A stretch of DNA of 64,000 nucleotides from the NCBI GenBank assembly GCA_035578155.1, contig JAPWDM010000023.1, positions 6,316,154-6,380,153 of the forward strand, in the 5' to 3' direction. Below are positions 62,640-64,000 of the stretch, piece after piece. The position numbers and the translations under genes were made by a program. The notes under the pieces were generated by a model. The model ran no database searches and was not told the origin of the DNA. It was given only the letters and a program-made list of their open reading frames with translations. This DNA is from Brachynemurus nebulosus (lineage: Eukaryota > Arthropoda > Insecta > Neuroptera > Myrmeleontidae). Position 1 is the first letter of the stretch; each line of letters begins with the position of its first letter.

Positions 62640-64000
62640 ATTTGCCTTTTGATTATTGTTAGGGGGTCTTAGGTGAGTATAAACACCTATGTCGTCGACC
62701 TCTAGGGTGATCGACAAATTGGGGGGGGAGGGGGAAAGTTGCAGAAAAAGCCGATCGGGAGATCGCTTATATCTTGCTTATTATTGATTGTAGAGTGATA
62801 AGTTTTTTTTTTAAAATTTGTTTGCAATTAAATGATCTAAAATTTATGTCATATGCAAATTTTTGATATACCTAACGGTTTTTGAGTAAAAAAAATGAAA
62901 ATAGAAGGCAACGTTAAAATTTAAGTGTTTTTAGTATACAGGGCTGGTCAAAAGTATAAAAATGTCAAAAATCTCAGCGGGAAAGCATTTTTGGGATAAT
63001 CGATGAGGACAAAAGTTTTACCATTTGTTACAGCGCATCCGATGATGACCTTCACTTTGACATCAAAGTCAAGGTTCAAGGTCATATCAAGGTCAAGTCC
63101 GTTTTTTTAAATTGCAACCCCCACTTTTGACCACGGAAATGGAAAGAGCGGAAAATTCTGCATCCGAATATGGCCTTGATCCTGACCTCAAGGTCAATTA
63201 TCAGCATCAATTCAAGAGCAAACCCAAATTCTTAAATTTTACCATTATTTTCTGTTTTCATTTTTTTACACGAAAACTGTTAGGTATATAAAAAGTTTGT
63301 ATATTTCATAAATTTTAGATCATTTCGTTGCAAACAAACTAAAAAAAAATCATCACTCTACGGTCAATAATAAGCAAGATATAAGCGATTTCCCGATCGG
63401 CTATTTCTGCAACTTAACTCCCTTCCTCACCAAGTTGTTGACCACCCTAGAAGTCGACGACATGCGTTTTCATACTCAACTAAGACCCCCTAACAATAAT
63501 CAAAAGTTAAATTCTATACCTCATTCAGTTCATACTTAATGTCAGCTAGCGTCTGGGCAGTAAAAATCATCATTTGCGCTTGAATTGACGCTGATAATTA
63601 ACCTTGAGATCACGATCAAGGTCATATTCGGATGCAGAATTTTCCGCTCTTTCCATTTCCGGGATCAAAAGTGGGGGTTGCCATATAAAAAACGGACTTG
63701 ACCTTGATATGACCTTGAACCTTGACTTTGAGGTCAAGGTGAAGGTCATCATCGGATGCACCGTAAGAAATAGTAAAACTTTTGTCCTCATCGTTTATCC
63801 CAAAAATGCTTTCCCGCTGAGATTTTTGACTTTTTTATACTTTTGACTGGCCCTGTATACTAAAAACACTTAAATTTTAACGTTGCTTTCTATTTTCATT
63901 GTTTTACTCGAAAACCATTAGGTATATCAAAAATTTGCTTATGACATAAATTTTAGATCATTTCATTGCCAACCAATTTAAAAAAAAATTATCACCCTAC
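62640..64000. mobile_element. foldback-type repeat with AAGGTCA blocks, runs off the window
   Basis: Block A (62640-62900: GGTATAGAATTTGCC, TTAGGGGGTCTTAG, GCCGATCGGGAGATCGCTTA) recurs inverted at 63250-63525. Block B (62900-63200: ACAGGGCTGGTCAAAAGTAT, CATCCGATGATGACCTTCAC, AAGGTCAAGGTTCAAGGTCA type) recurs inverted at 63600-63870, followed by part of inverted A again up to the edge. So the order is A, B, A', then B', A''. AAGGTCA half-sites occur many times. No coding content; the far end is not visible. Confidence 0.82.

Overview
The window is AT-rich eukaryotic DNA, and the one confidently identified gene points to an insect. That gene is the first coding exon of FOXO on the minus strand (60504-61064), with an intact Akt-site motif and the N-terminal part of a forkhead domain ending at a canonical splice donor. 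The Helitron, hAT, pogo and TTAA-type elements also fit an insect genome. I cannot fix the order; a hemipteran is a guess.

Layout. At the left edge (94-312, + strand) is a coding-looking reading frame without a start codon that ends in a stop, possibly the terminal exon of an unidentified gene. From about 600 to 60500 I find no other convincing coding exon. This stretch is a dense, nested set of non-autonomous transposable elements, microsatellites, palindromes and diverged tandem repeats. Since the FOXO donor at 60503 reads leftward and no second FOXO exon was seen, most of it is probably FOXO intron 1 (inference). From 61065 to about 62600 lies the FOXO 5' leader and upstream DNA, with short tetranucleotide repeats. 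From 62640 to the right edge there is a foldback-type repeat built from inverted, repeated blocks, which runs off the window.

The main repeat biology is a family I call the TA-core repeat. It has two conserved non-coding halves joined by a long (TA)n tract, and about ten full or partial copies (near 4.3, 7.4, 9-10.8, 10.8, 18.9, 24.7, 27.6, 34.7, 38.6 and 56.8 kb). Three copies carry an unrelated transposon inside or at the end of the (TA)n tract that can be bounded cleanly: two Helitron-like elements (19236-19816 and 35033-35698) and a deleted pogo/Tigger-like element that keeps the first codons of a transposase (24921-25457). A fourth carries a small TIR element (about 4703-4884). That small element and the TA-core family are each found inserted in the other within this window, so one copy shows the empty site of the other.

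Other well-supported elements are two hAT elements with 8-bp target duplications (12884-13373; 29322-31252, the latter holding a second TIR element), three TTAA-flanked elements plus a small one nested in a Helitron relic, several TIR elements of unassigned superfamily, a pair of tandem-block elements with CCCGACTAGAAA ends in opposite orientation (32953-34073, 52372-53122), and three large foldback structures (8986-10813, 45499-47023, 48514-51339). There is also a 68-bp perfect palindrome with no spacer (51720-51787) and a tRNA-initiator-Met-like relic (22994-23065). All copy assignments were made by eye and boundaries may be off by several bases.
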